This document shows positions 18,155 to 29,191 of a DNA stretch of 64,000 nucleotides, one piece after another. The stretch is from Paludibacter jiangxiensis (GTDB taxonomy: Bacteria > Bacteroidota > Bacteroidia > Bacteroidales > Paludibacteraceae), in the NCBI GenBank assembly GCA_945870155.1, contig CAMBSB010000004.1, forward strand, positions 20,134-84,133, given 5' to 3'. The stretch's first letter is position 1, and each line of letters begins with the position of its first letter. The notes beneath the pieces are model-generated. The model saw only the letters and a list, made by a program, of their open reading frames with translations, was not told the origin of the DNA and ran no database searches. The position numbers and the translations under genes are program-made.

Positions 18155-20155
18155 TTACTTATTCTTCAATATATCTTCCAGCTTAATTAATTCATCACGG
18201 AGCTGCGCAGCTTCGAGGAATTCGAGTTTTTTGGCGGCTTCGTGCATGGCTTTGCGGGTTTTAGCAATGGTTTTTTCAAGTGCCGGTTTCGACATATATT
18301 GTACTACCGGATCGGCTGCTATACCCGGTGTATTTTCCGGTTCAATGTAAGCAGTTGGTTCTGCTTTGCTGAACGAATTTCTTTCTCCCTTGATAATGGC
18401 AGTTGGTGTAATTCCGTGTAATTCATTGTATGCCAACTGCTTTTCTCTTCTGCGAGTCGTTTCGCTAATAGTCTTGGCCATACTATCTGTAATTTTATCG
18501 GCATACATAATAACCCTGCCATTTAAGTTACGGGCAGCTCTACCCGCTGTTTGCGTCAACGAACGATGGGAACGTAAAAAACCCTCTTTGTCGGCATCGA
18601 GAATTGCCACAAGGGAAACTTCAGGCAAATCCAAGCCTTCGCGCAATAAATTTACACCCACTAAAACATCATAAATTCCACGTCGCAAATCTTCCATTAT
18701 CTGCACCCTGTCCAAAGTATCTACATCAGAATGGATATAATTACACCTCACACCCATTTTAGCCAGATAATCGGTCAACTCTTCTGCCATACGTTTTGTA
18801 AGCGTGGTAACCAAAACACGTTCATCCTTTTCTACTCTAAGCGTTATTTCTTCCAGCAAATCATCAATTTGATTCAAGCTTGGTCGCACATCAATAATGG
18901 GATCGAGCAATCCGGTAGGACGTATTAACTGGTCTACAATAATTCCTTCGCTTTTTGCTAATTCGTAATCGGCCGGTGTGGCACTTACATATATTGTTTG
19001 CGGATTCAATGCTTCAAACTCGTCAAATTTAAGTGGTCTGTTATCTTTGGCCGAAGGAAGCCTAAAACCATATTCAACTAAATTCAGTTTACGAGCTGCA
19101 TCACCGCCAAACATGGCTTTAATTTGGGGCAATGTAACATGACTTTCGTCGATGACCATCAAATAATCATCCGGAAAATAATCGAGCAAGCAAAATGGAC
19201 GAGTTCCTGCGGCACGACCATCAAAATAACGGGAATAGTTCTCAATTCCAGAACAATAGCCCAACTCTTTTATCATTTCCAAATCGTAATTTACACGTTC
19301 GTAAATACGTTTGGCTTCATAATCTTTACCTTGCGACTTGAAATATTCAACTTGCAGCAGTAAATCGGCTTCAATATACTGTATAGCACTGTTGATGCGT
19401 TCTTTGGTAGTTACAAATATGCTTGCCGGATAAATTTTATAGGCATCGAAATGTTCAATTACTTTTAAATTGATAGGCTCAACCGTTAATATTTCATCAA
19501 TTTCGTCGCCCCAGAAAACAACACGTAAAATAAAATCGGTGTAAGCCGGAAAAATGTCTACGGTGTCGCCTTTAACCCTGAAATTTCCGCGATTCAGCTC
19601 AATCTCATTGCGTGAATACAAGCTATCGACTAACGAACGTAAAAATAAATTCCTAACAATTTTCTGACCTTTGAATATTTCAATTACATTACTCGTAAAA
19701 TCATCTGGGTTACCTATACCATATAAACACGAAACCGAAGACACAACCAGCACATCCCTCCTACCCGACAGCAAAGATGATGTTGTTGCCAAGCGGAGTT
19801 TTTCTATTTCCTGATTGATAGACAAATCCTTTTCGATATAAACATCGCTTACCGGCAAATAAGCTTCAGGTTGGTAATAATCGTAATACGACACAAAATA
19901 CTCAACCGCGTTATCAGGAAAAAAGGCTTTAAACTCGCTATACAACTGAGCAGCAAGCGTTTTATTGTGGCTTAATACTAAAGTTGGACGTTTCACCTCA
20001 TTCACTACATTGGCAATAGTAAATGTTTTTCCCGAACCGGTTACTCCCAATAAAGTTTGAAATGGTATGTGAGAATTTAAACCCGCCACCAGCTGTTTAA
20101 TAGCTTCGGGTTGATCACCGGTAGGACGATAAGGTGAAGTGAGATTAAAAGACAT
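18155..20155 (-). CDS. uvrB: Excinuclease ABC subunit B
   Basis: FQTLLGVTGSGKTFTIANVV, SYYDYYQPEAYLP, DESHVTLPQ, LLREGLDLPEVSLVAILDADKEGFLRS, C-terminal UVR domain. Confidence 0.98.
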   Translation of the reverse strand: MSFNLTSPYRPTGDQPEAIKQLVAGLNSHIPFQTLLGVTGSGKTFTIANVVNEVKRPTLVLSHNKTLAAQLYSEFKAFFPDNAVEYFVSYYDYYQPEAYLPVSDVYIEKDLSINQEIEKLRLATTSSLLSGRRDVLVVSSVSCLYGIGNPDDFTSNVIEIFKGQKIVRNLFLRSLVDSLYSRNEIELNRGNFRVKGDTVDIFPAYTDFILRVVFWGDEIDEILTVEPINLKVIEHFDAYKIYPASIFVTTKERINSAIQYIEADLLLQVEYFKSQGKDYEAKRIYERVNYDLEMIKELGYCSGIENYSRYFDGRAAGTRPFCLLDYFPDDYLMVIDESHVTLPQIKAMFGGDAARKLNLVEYGFRLPSAKDNRPLKFDEFEALNPQTIYVSATPADYELAKSEGIIVDQLIRPTGLLDPIIDVRPSLNQIDDLLEEITLRVEKDERVLVTTLTKRMAEELTDYLAKMGVRCNYIHSDVDTLDRVQIMEDLRRGIYDVLVGVNLLREGLDLPEVSLVAILDADKEGFLRSHRSLTQTAGRAARNLNGRVIMYADKITDSMAKTISETTRRREKQLAYNELHGITPTAIIKGERNSFSKAEPTAYIEPENTPGIAADPVVQYMSKPALEKTIAKTRKAMHEAAKKLEFLEAAQLRDELIKLEDILKNK

Positions 20156-20267
20156 AAATGTAAATTTACAGAAAATGTAGTCCCGACTAAAATCAGGACT
20201 TGAGAAGGCAGTTAAAGAAAAAATCTATTTGAAATTATTTTAATGTCAATAAATCAAATTTCGAAAT

Positions 20268-20471
20268 TTAAGCCAAATCAACAGGCATGATTAACATCAA
20301 AATAATATAAACCAAAATACCGGGAAAACCGATTGATAAAATTGATAATAAAACAAAAGCTACCCTAATTATTGTTGGGTCAACATCAAAATACTCGGCT
20401 ATGCCTGCACATACTCCCGCAATCATTTTATTGCGCGATCTCATAAGTTTTTTATCCATAATCTGTTTCAT
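20268..20471 (-). CDS. PspC domain protein
   Basis: KLMRSRNKMIAGVCAGIAEYFDVDPTIIRVAFVLLS. Confidence 0.9.
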   Translation of the reverse strand: MKQIMDKKLMRSRNKMIAGVCAGIAEYFDVDPTIIRVAFVLLSILSIGFPGILVYIILMLIMPVDLA

Positions 20472-20527
20472 TTTAATTTATAAGCAAAGAAACAAAAAAA
20501 CTATGATATAAGCAATTTTCATTTAAA

Positions 20528-21625
20528 TCATTTTATTTTCAATACACATTTTATAGGAAAATGATCAGAAGCCCGGGTCTTTCCAACTTGAAAATCAAGA
20601 GCTTCGAAATTATCATCATAAAAAATATAATCAATACGAGATTTAAAAATTGATGAATTAAATGTCCAACCTAAACCATTTCCACATTCAATAAATGCAT
20701 CATTGAGCTTGTGTTTAATCCTAGTGTAAACATACGAATTCGGCACATCATTAAAATCGCCACAAACAATAACAGGATAAGGTGATTTTTTTATTTCATC
20801 GTGTAATTTATCGGCTTGTAATGCCCTGATTGGATAAGCTACATTTAATCTTTGAGAGAATATCTTTGTAGTTTTAGCCAAAACTTCCGGGTTGAGTTGG
20901 TCGGTAAGTTCTTGAGCTAAAACCAAATCATCGCCTAAAAACCGATTTGACTCTAAATGACAGTTAATAAACCTTATAGTATCATTCTTGACAACAATAT
21001 CAGCTAAAACAGCACCATTAAACTTCGATATTAAGTCAATTTCTTTAGTATTTATAATTGGATACTTTGAAATAACAGCCAAACCAGTTTTAGTAAGTAC
21101 ACCTAAATCTTCAAATTTTATATATTTATAAGGATAGTTTTTAAATATATTATTAACGTCCTCTTGTGTCAATAAAATTGAATCTTTTGCAACAAAGTAT
21201 TCCTGAATACAAATAACATCAGGGTTTTCATCCAACAAATATTTAAAAACACCTATGGGATATTCAGCTGAATATTTAAGCAATTTTCCATTTAAATGTG
21301 TATTGTATGAAACAATAACTAATTCTTTATCTGATACTTTGCTCTTTTTATTTAAAATATTTATTGCCAAATAATTGTAAATATGGTTGTATGACAACAA
21401 TATAAAAATCAGCGACACAATAAAATACCATTTTTTAAACACTAACCAAAAAATCACAAAAAAGATATTTGCAGCAAGCAGTATGGGAAAAGCAATCACA
21501 AAATAAATAGGTAATACAAAACTAGCAGGACTAATAAAAAACCCTACTAATGATAATATTAGAGCCAGTATAAAGATTAAATTTAATAGAGGTATTATGT
21601 AGTTTTTTATTGAGGTATGGGGCAT
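20528..21625 (-). CDS. Membrane-anchored endonuclease/exonuclease/phosphatase family protein
   Basis: VVSYNTHLNG, VICIQEYF, VIVCGDFNDVPNSYVY, RIDYIFYDD, ASDHFPIKCVL. Confidence 0.9.
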   Translation of the reverse strand: MPHTSIKNYIIPLLNLIFILALILSLVGFFISPASFVLPIYFVIAFPILLAANIFFVIFWLVFKKWYFIVSLIFILLSYNHIYNYLAINILNKKSKVSDKELVIVSYNTHLNGKLLKYSAEYPIGVFKYLLDENPDVICIQEYFVAKDSILLTQEDVNNIFKNYPYKYIKFEDLGVLTKTGLAVISKYPIINTKEIDLISKFNGAVLADIVVKNDTIRFINCHLESNRFLGDDLVLAQELTDQLNPEVLAKTTKIFSQRLNVAYPIRALQADKLHDEIKKSPYPVIVCGDFNDVPNSYVYTRIKHKLNDAFIECGNGLGWTFNSSIFKSRIDYIFYDDNFEALDFQVGKTRASDHFPIKCVLKIK

Positions 21626-21722
21626 AGAAATTGAATAAAATAAAACTAGACCTTTCGAAAAATCCCTAACTTTAAAAAAATGGAATGAATTATATATATT
21701 GAAAATTATAATATTAAAACAT

Positions 21723-22883
21723 CTATACTGTTTTAGATAAAGAATATATTACATTTACTACTCTATCAATATCATTTTCTGATAATACAGGACTGGAAGG
21801 TAAACATAAACCTTTCTCAAAAAGAGCTTCTGATGTCCCATCACCGTAGAAAGGTGAATCGGCAAAAACGGGTTGCAAATGCATTGGCTTCCATAATGGA
21901 CGAGTTTCTATATCAGCTTTATCCATTGCCAAACGTAAATCTTCTTGCGTAAAACCAACCTTTACAGAATCAATTTGTACGCAAGTTAACCAATGATTTG
22001 ATTGATAATCTAAAGAAGGATTCTCCAATAAAGAAATTCCAGAAAGTTTTGACAACTTATCAGAATATTTTGAGTGAATTTCTCTACGTCGAGCAACATG
22101 ATAATCTAAAACGGTCATTTGACCTCTACCGATGCCAGCACAAATATTGCTCATTCTATAATTATAACCTATTTCAGAGTGCTGATAATGAGGTGCATCA
22201 TCCCTAGCTTGAGTCGCATAAAACATAGTTTTTATTGTTTCTTCGGTTGTAGAACAAACCAACGCACCACCACCAGATGTAGTTATAATTTTATTACCAT
22301 TAAATGATAAACATGCAAATTCACCAAAAGTACCGCATTTTTTATTTTTATACTTTGAGCCAAGAGCCTCTGCAGCATCTTCTATTACAGGTATTGAATA
22401 CTTATTCGCAATCTTTAATATTGCATCCATATTTGCAGGCATTCCATACAGATGCACAGGAATAATTGCTTTTGGCTTCTTTCCTGTTTTTGAAATTCTA
22501 TCTTTTATTGCAATTTCTAAAAAATCTGGACTCATATTCCATGTTTCCTTTTCACTATCGACAAAAACAGGTGACGCATTTACATATATAATTGGATTTG
22601 CTGTTGCTACAAATGTAAATGATTGGCATATTACTTCGTCGCCAAAACCTACACCAAGCTGAATTAAAGCTAAATGAATAGCTGATGTTCCAGATATTAA
22701 TGCAACAACTTTTTTGTTTTCTTCTAAATAATCTTCCAAAGATTTCTCAAAAGCATTGACATTTGGGCCTAACGGCACAACCCAGTTTGTATCAAATGCT
22801 TCTTGAATAAATTTTTGTTCTACTCCACTCATGTGTGCAAGTGAAAGCCATATTTTTTTGTTCATAATTTTAGAATTCAACAT
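21723..22883 (-). CDS. DegT/DnrJ/EryC1/StrS aminotransferase (PglE-like)
   Basis: ALISGTSAIHLALIQLGVG, VIEDAAEALGSKYKNKKCGTFGEFACLSFNGNKIITTSGGGALV. Confidence 0.93.
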   Translation of the reverse strand: MLNSKIMNKKIWLSLAHMSGVEQKFIQEAFDTNWVVPLGPNVNAFEKSLEDYLEENKKVVALISGTSAIHLALIQLGVGFGDEVICQSFTFVATANPIIYVNASPVFVDSEKETWNMSPDFLEIAIKDRISKTGKKPKAIIPVHLYGMPANMDAILKIANKYSIPVIEDAAEALGSKYKNKKCGTFGEFACLSFNGNKIITTSGGGALVCSTTEETIKTMFYATQARDDAPHYQHSEIGYNYRMSNICAGIGRGQMTVLDYHVARRREIHSKYSDKLSKLSGISLLENPSLDYQSNHWLTCVQIDSVKVGFTQEDLRLAMDKADIETRPLWKPMHLQPVFADSPFYGDGTSEALFEKGLCLPSSPVLSENDIDRVVNVIYSLSKTV

Positions 22884-23466
22884 TTAATTTTTTAATAATT
22901 TTGCATCTATTACCAGCGGCTAAAACAAAATCAGGAATATCTTTGGTTACTACTGACCCTGCAGCTATTACACACCATTTTCCAATTTTTACACCTGGAG
23001 TTACAACAGAACCTGCACCAATGTGAGTTCCTTCTCCTACAAAAACATTGCCACAAAGTGTAACATTAGGTGAAATGTGTACGAAATTTTCAATTATGCA
23101 ATCATGATCTACTGTTGCTCCAGTATTAATAATACAATGACTTCCAATTCTTGCACACGATTGAATTATTGCACCCTGCATTACAACAGTACCATTTCCA
23201 ATTTCGCAGTTAGGTGAAAGAATTGATAATGAATGAATACCAATTCCAAATTCTACAGATAATTTATCAACAATTGTTTTTCTAATAATATTATTACCAA
23301 TACTAACTATTATTGGAGACTTAAATTCTGAATTATGAATTATTGGCAAATTCAATAAATTATCAATTTTATCATTGTCATCATATAATCCATTTATTGC
23401 AATATCTTGGCTATACAAAATATCAATAATTACTTTTGCATGTCCACTAGCACCGTATAAATACAT
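22870..23466 (-). CDS. PglD-like sugar O/N-acetyltransferase (left-handed beta-helix)
   Basis: MYLYGASGHAKVIIDIL; hexapeptide repeats; VHISPNVTLCGNVFVGEGTHIGAGSVVTPGVKIG. Confidence 0.9.
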   Translation of the reverse strand: MYLYGASGHAKVIIDILYSQDIAINGLYDDNDKIDNLLNLPIIHNSEFKSPIIVSIGNNIIRKTIVDKLSVEFGIGIHSLSILSPNCEIGNGTVVMQGAIIQSCARIGSHCIINTGATVDHDCIIENFVHISPNVTLCGNVFVGEGTHIGAGSVVTPGVKIGKWCVIAAGSVVTKDIPDFVLAAGNRCKIIKKLNVEF

Positions 23467-23476
23467 AAAAATAATT

Positions 23477-24106
23477 TTAATTTCCTTTAAATTCTTCCAT
23501 TGTAGAAGAGGTTTCTGATTTTATTCCTTCTCTTGTTATTACTTTTCTAATTGTTAAATATAGTATTTTAAGATCTAAGAGAAAAGACATGTTATCTACA
23601 TACCAAACATCTAAATCAAATTTTTGTTTCCAACTTATCGAATTTCTACCATTAACTTGTGCCCATCCTGTAATACCCGGACGAACTTCATGCCTTCGCA
23701 TCTGATATTTGGTATATAAAGGTAAATACTGAACCAATAAAGGTCTGGGACCAATTATTGACATATCACCTTTCAATACATTATACAATTGAGGTAACTC
23801 ATCGAGTGAAGTTGAACGAACCAATTTTCCAATCATCGTTAAACGATCACTATCAGGAAGTAACTTACCATTCTCGTCTTTTTTATTATTCATGGATCTG
23901 AATTTGATTACATCAAATAACTTTTGATTTTTACCTGGTCTTTTTTGAATAAAAAAAGGATTGCCATCATTTATAAAAAAAAGAAAAATACTTACTATTA
24001 ATAAAATTGGACTAAAAAAAAGAATTGCAAGAAACGATAAAAATACATCGATAATTCGTTTTAAGTGTTTATAATGCATATTATTATATTTTTTTATAGA
24101 ACTCAA
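23477..24106 (-). CDS. Initiating sugar transferase (PglC-like, phosphoglycosyl transferase)
   Basis: LKRIIDVFLSFLAILFFSPILLIVSI, FKFRSMNNKKDENGKLL-type motif, LDELPQLYNVLKGDMSIIGPRPLL. Confidence 0.94.
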   Translation of the reverse strand: MSSIKKYNNMHYKHLKRIIDVFLSFLAILFFSPILLIVSIFLFFINDGNPFFIQKRPGKNQKLFDVIKFRSMNNKKDENGKLLPDSDRLTMIGKLVRSTSLDELPQLYNVLKGDMSIIGPRPLLVQYLPLYTKYQMRRHEVRPGITGWAQVNGRNSISWKQKFDLDVWYVDNMSFLLDLKILYLTIRKVITREGIKSETSSTMEEFKGN

Positions 24107-25256
24107 CCCACTTATCTGTTAGATAAACTCCTGAAAATTTTGACAATACTCTTTTTCTTCCATTTTCACCAAATGTATTTCTTAAAGATTCATCTTTATA
24201 TAAAATTACCATAGCATTTAAAAGTGAATCAACATCTTTTACTTTGCAGCGTAATCCAGTTACATTTTCTACCATTGCATCCATAACCCCATATGTATCA
24301 CTACAAATTACAGGTAAACCTAAACATGATGCTTCAATTACACTTAAACCAAATCCTTCTCTGTAAGTTGGCAAACAAAACACATCTCCAGCTTGAAGTA
24401 ATATTTCAGGATTTTGTGTTTTGCCATAAAACAAAAAATTCTTATTTGGCTCAATATTTGAAAAATCTGAAATTTTTAAAAGTAAATTTTCTTCGTCAAT
24501 TCCAATTAATAATAAAAAAGCATTATTATAATCTAATACAAGTTTGTTGAACGCAAATAATAATTCATTAATACCTTTGTCTTTATTTAATCTTCCCAAA
24601 AAAACAAAAACAATTTGATTAGAAAATATCTTTAATTTATTCCGAATCTCATTTCTGGTATCTATTGTTGGATGAAAAAGTTCTGTATTAACACCTGCAA
24701 TTGATCCTTCACCTAATACAAATGAATTATTTTTCTTAATTATTTTGTGTTTTGTTAAAAAATCCTTTTGAGACTTTCCATCAACTAAAATTAATGTATT
24801 TAAGTGTCCTATAAGCCAGTCAAAAAAAATTAATAAAATTCGTAAAAGACCTTTTTTTGTAATCCAAACTTGACCTGTGAAAATATGAATTCTGTTTTTA
24901 ATCTGTAAAAAAAAACCTGCAATAGATGTAATTAATCCCGCTTTGGGGGTTACAGAGTGTACTGCATAAAAATTATTTTTTTTAAAATAAGACATTAGCA
25001 TTAATAGAGATTTAACATCATTTATTAAATGAATTTTTCTTTCTAAAGGTATTATTTTATATGATTTAATATTGAGATTTTCCAATTGTCCTAAGTCTTC
25101 AATCTTAAAATTACCAACTAAATATATTTCATAATATTTTGACAATTCATTTATATGATTTTTAAGAAATGAATCAACAGTAATATAAACAGAAACTATA
25201 AAACAAATTTTCTTTTTAGGAGTGTTATTTATCATTATAATATATTTTAATAGCAA
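24084..25256 (-). CDS. Glycosyltransferase family 4-like
   Basis: VFVFLGRLNKDKGINELL, PTYREGFGLSVIEASCLGLPVICSDTYG. Confidence 0.9.
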   Translation of the reverse strand: MLLKYIIMINNTPKKKICFIVSVYITVDSFLKNHINELSKYYEIYLVGNFKIEDLGQLENLNIKSYKIIPLERKIHLINDVKSLLMLMSYFKKNNFYAVHSVTPKAGLITSIAGFFLQIKNRIHIFTGQVWITKKGLLRILLIFFDWLIGHLNTLILVDGKSQKDFLTKHKIIKKNNSFVLGEGSIAGVNTELFHPTIDTRNEIRNKLKIFSNQIVFVFLGRLNKDKGINELLFAFNKLVLDYNNAFLLLIGIDEENLLLKISDFSNIEPNKNFLFYGKTQNPEILLQAGDVFCLPTYREGFGLSVIEASCLGLPVICSDTYGVMDAMVENVTGLRCKVKDVDSLLNAMVILYKDESLRNTFGENGRKRVLSKFSGVYLTDKWVEFYKKI

Positions 25257-25310
25257 AAATTGTAGTAAATTTAAAACAACCTATTATTTTAATAAATAAA
25301 GTTTATTTGA

Positions 25311-26183
25311 TTACATTATTGATATATTAAGAATTTTTGTAGCCTCATCAAATTCTTTATTTGAAATTGATTTAGAACGTTTTTTTACTATAAATTCCAA
25401 CCCCCCAATTAAATAAAACAAAAAATATATGATTATTTTTAGTAAATTCACAAAACTATAATAAACCATATCGAAAAAATCAATATTATAGTATTTACGT
25501 TTTTGTATCAATTTAATAACATTAAAGGTTTGTCTTGAATATTTTTTTAATGTTGGAACTCCAACACTTCTATAAAACAACAATGGTTCTTTAATATTTG
25601 TAAAATTGCTTATAGAAATAGTTCTAAGCCATAATTCATAATCCTCCATCATAGTGTTCCAATTTTCATTATATGGATTATTTCTAAACCATTCTGATTT
25701 ACCTAATATAGTAGGATGAGCAAAACAACCAGATTTTAAAAAACTATGTACAGAATCTGGGGTTAAGTTTACATCTGTTATTCCTACAATTTTGTTATTT
25801 ATATCAATGGAGTAATATCTTGAACCGACAACATCTACTTCTGGATTATTTAGAAGAAATTTCAGCTGTTTACTAATTCTTTCATAATGCATAATATCAT
25901 CTGCATCCATACGTGCATAATAAATCCCATTTATTAGAGTTGTTAATTGATTTAATCTTATTACTAAACCTTTGTTCTCACCATCTGAAATAAGTTTAAT
26001 TCTAGGATCATTAAATGATTTTGCAATATCCAAAGAACGGTCTACACTTCCATCATCTAAAAGGATTAATTCCCAATTAGTATAAGTTTGATTTATCACA
26101 GAATGAATAGCTTGTTCTAGATACTTTTCAGCATTGTAAAATGGAATACCAATTGTTATTAGTACATTATCAATTTCTTTCAT
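25311..26183 (-). CDS. Glycosyltransferase family 2
   Basis: LITIGIPFYNAEKYLEQAIHSVINQTYTNWELILLDDGSVD, YARMDADDI. Confidence 0.92.
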   Translation of the reverse strand: MKEIDNVLITIGIPFYNAEKYLEQAIHSVINQTYTNWELILLDDGSVDRSLDIAKSFNDPRIKLISDGENKGLVIRLNQLTTLINGIYYARMDADDIMHYERISKQLKFLLNNPEVDVVGSRYYSIDINNKIVGITDVNLTPDSVHSFLKSGCFAHPTILGKSEWFRNNPYNENWNTMMEDYELWLRTISISNFTNIKEPLLFYRSVGVPTLKKYSRQTFNVIKLIQKRKYYNIDFFDMVYYSFVNLLKIIIYFLFYLIGGLEFIVKKRSKSISNKEFDEATKILNISIM

Positions 26184-26189
26184 ATCATT

Positions 26190-27062
26190 TTAAATTCTTA
26201 TCCAATTTGGGGGAATCAAATCAATAGTTGTTTCATTTAAATTTCCGTTATACCAATTTTTGGGGGCAATTACAATTTTTTCTATAAATGGATTAAGATA
26301 TGCTCCCCACCAACTAAATGTACTATTTGCTAAAATTTGGTGTTTACAAGAAGACATCAAAAATAAATCCTTGATTGCCGAATTTTCTGAATGAGAATTA
26401 TCAACAAAAAATTTATTGATACCTTCTAAATCCATAAACTCCTGTCTTATCCAATTAATATCATTTGAAAAAATAAAAAAAACCGGATTTGAAATTTTAC
26501 TTGAAATTATATTTATAGCTTTTCTATAATAGTCTAAATCGCAATTATAGTAAATCTTTCTATTTTTTGAATTCAAATAATCACCACGTCTTATATGTAA
26601 ACTAACTGAATTTGATGAATTTATTAAGTTTATGTATTCCGAATTATACAAAAATATTTTTTTGTGTTTTTCAAAGTCATATTCATAATTAAAATTATTC
26701 AAATACCTAAATGATTGCCAATAACCATCAAAGACATTTGATTTTGCAGGTAATTTATTTTTATAAAAAAAATTATTTTCAATATAAACTTTTCTGTGTA
26801 AAAATGGGAAAAGTTGATTCAATTTTCTAAAAATTCTGTAAATATTTTTGTTCTTAATAATTATATTGTTTTTAAAAACCTCTTTTTCTTCAACAACATG
26901 AATATCATTAAACAATTTAAGAATCGATTTATCAGTATTGTTATGTAATACATTATCAAAAAAATACTCAACTTTTATATTTCTTTCTTTGGCGATAAAT
27001 TTACCAAAAAAATATTGAAATAATTGATTTCCTAAACCACCCCAAAGTTTTACAACTACCAT
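26190..27062 (-). CDS. Alpha-1,2-fucosyltransferase-like GT11
   Basis: VKLWGGLGNQLFQYFFGK, SLHIRRGDYLN, ILANSTFSWWGAYLNP. Confidence 0.88.
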   Translation of the reverse strand: MVVVKLWGGLGNQLFQYFFGKFIAKERNIKVEYFFDNVLHNNTDKSILKLFNDIHVVEEKEVFKNNIIIKNKNIYRIFRKLNQLFPFLHRKVYIENNFFYKNKLPAKSNVFDGYWQSFRYLNNFNYEYDFEKHKKIFLYNSEYINLINSSNSVSLHIRRGDYLNSKNRKIYYNCDLDYYRKAINIISSKISNPVFFIFSNDINWIRQEFMDLEGINKFFVDNSHSENSAIKDLFLMSSCKHQILANSTFSWWGAYLNPFIEKIVIAPKNWYNGNLNETTIDLIPPNWIRI

Positions 27063-28264
27063 TTAAACTTAAATTTATGATTTCTAGCAATGAGATCGAT
27101 TATAAAAATCTTTACGATGAATAAGAAGAAACTAAATCTAATAAATTCATTATTCATAAAAGACATTATTAAATAATAACAAATTAGCCCATAAACAACC
27201 AAGCTTGATAAAGATAGTGTTTTGATAAATTGAAAATAAACAATTCTGCCAATATAACCAATTAGATATGAACCAATTAAAATACCGAAAATTCCAAAAT
27301 CTAAAGTAAAACAATCTAAAAATGTATAAACATTGCTATCAGTAATATAGTTCCATTCTCTAATCAATGCGGGGTACGAATCAATTAAACCCAACCTTTG
27401 CAACACATAATTTATAAAATCAAGTGAATAAAAACTACTTGAATACTTGCCTTCTTCAGGATAATTACCATCAAACAAAATTTGAAAATTATTAACTCCC
27501 CCAAATAAATATAATTTTATTTGATAAAAAACATCAGAAAAGTCTTTTGTATCTGAGACCAATATTGATTGAGATATTATAAAAACTAAAAAGAGAGTAA
27601 AAGCAATTATTACAACTTTAACTATTGGTATTTCTGTCGTTTTTTTTAAAAGTAAAAAACACACTAGACTTACAACTAATAATTCCAATAATGGAGCTCG
27701 AGTGAAATTTATTACACTTGTCAATAAACCAAAAGCAAAAATTAGAACAAATTGTATTAAACTGATTTTTTCTTTAATTAATAGAAAAATTGCTATTGGA
27801 ACATATATACTATAATTGCGAGCAAATAATGTGAAAATAATATTTTCCTTTGTTGCTACATCAAATTCTTTATCTGTTCTTACATTTGCCCATGATTCAA
27901 TGCTTGTTATTTGAGCTATCATTTCTTTTAAATTAACAAGGTATGCAAAAAAAGACAACAATACTAAAATATACAGTACAATCTTTAGTCTATCTAGATT
28001 ATAGTCTATTAAATATTCACAATCAAATTCTATTAATTTTATTTTATACGAACCTAATAAAAAAAATATCCATGCTAATAGTAAAAGATTTATTGTACTA
28101 AATCTTAAATTAACTTCTAATGGAAAGATTAAAGACCCTATTAAAATCAACAACCAGCTTATTGAAAACAAATTAACATGATTAATCGGATATGAGTAAT
28201 TTGTTTTTACTTTAAACCAAATAACAACACCGAGTATCAATAAAAGAATTGTAATTAAAATCAT
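27056..28264 (-). CDS. Oligosaccharide repeat-unit polymerase (Wzy-like)
   Basis: Polytopic membrane protein within the glycosyltransferase cluster; NFTRAPLLELLV. Confidence 0.7.
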   Translation of the reverse strand: MILITILLLILGVVIWFKVKTNYSYPINHVNLFSISWLLILIGSLIFPLEVNLRFSTINLLLLAWIFFLLGSYKIKLIEFDCEYLIDYNLDRLKIVLYILVLLSFFAYLVNLKEMIAQITSIESWANVRTDKEFDVATKENIIFTLFARNYSIYVPIAIFLLIKEKISLIQFVLIFAFGLLTSVINFTRAPLLELLVVSLVCFLLLKKTTEIPIVKVVIIAFTLFLVFIISQSILVSDTKDFSDVFYQIKLYLFGGVNNFQILFDGNYPEEGKYSSSFYSLDFINYVLQRLGLIDSYPALIREWNYITDSNVYTFLDCFTLDFGIFGILIGSYLIGYIGRIVYFQFIKTLSLSSLVVYGLICYYLIMSFMNNEFIRFSFFLFIVKIFIIDLIARNHKFKFKW

Positions 28265-28277
28265 AATATTTAATATG

Positions 28278-29186
28278 TTATTTCAAAATATAAACCTTTA
28301 GAATACTTAAAATATACATTTCAGTTATTCTTAATTGTCTAATAATGAATAGTACCCAAATTGGCACATTAAAATAATTTTTAAAATAATAAATTTCACT
28401 ATTAATTTTCTCGAATTCCATTTTAATATTATATTGATTTTTATTGCTTTTTGTTGAAACTCCTTGTAAATGTTTAATACTGGAAAAACCATCTAAAACA
28501 CATTTAAAACCATTGTTCTTAAGTTGTTTCCCTAAAATCAACTCTTCAAGAAATAAAAATGTGCCTTCATCTAAATAATTATTATCCCGAAAAACATCTC
28601 CTTTTATTAAAAAAGCGGCACCATTGATTGATTCACAAATAGTGTATTTGTTTAAATACGGCATTTCATATTTATATATATATCTATTGAATACTCTATA
28701 AAAAATTTTATTTAAAAATGGACTATTTACAATTAATTGTTCAATAAATGGAACAATACGTCTAACTTGAATTTGATTTTCGATACTGATTTTTGAAGAC
28801 ACTGTATCTACAATAGGTGAAGCAGCAACCACATTTAAATATAAATTATCCTCAATAGATTTGATTAATTTAAAAATAAAATCATTATCCTCAATAATCA
28901 CATCATTATTTAGGATTAAATAATAATCAATGTGTAGTTTTGAAGGAAATCTACAACCCAAATTGTTTCCTTTGGAATATCCATGATTAGTATTTGATTT
29001 AATGAGTTCTATCCCTTTAGGTAATTTATTTTTCAGAATTTGATATTCAATTTCTTTACTTGCATTATCAACAACAAATATTTCTATATTTTTGTAATTT
29101 TGTTTTAAAAGATAATTAACAGTAGACAAAGTATATTCAGCTTGATTGTAATTTAGAACAACAATTCTTACTCTTTTATTCTCCAT
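28278..29186 (-). CDS. Glycosyltransferase family 2 (rhamnosyltransferase-like)
   Basis: RIVVLNYNQAEYTLSTVNYLLKQNYKNIEIFVVDNAS, YYLILNNDVIIED, NGAAFLIKGDVF. Confidence 0.9.
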   Translation of the reverse strand: MENKRVRIVVLNYNQAEYTLSTVNYLLKQNYKNIEIFVVDNASKEIEYQILKNKLPKGIELIKSNTNHGYSKGNNLGCRFPSKLHIDYYLILNNDVIIEDNDFIFKLIKSIEDNLYLNVVAASPIVDTVSSKISIENQIQVRRIVPFIEQLIVNSPFLNKIFYRVFNRYIYKYEMPYLNKYTICESINGAAFLIKGDVFRDNNYLDEGTFLFLEELILGKQLKNNGFKCVLDGFSSIKHLQGVSTKSNKNQYNIKMEFEKINSEIYYFKNYFNVPIWVLFIIRQLRITEMYILSILKVYILK

Positions 29187-29191
29187 ATATT

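Noticed and set aside
18319-19363. ORFs overlapping uvrB in other frames
   Set aside because: Antisense or out-of-frame to a clear uvrB; no family features.
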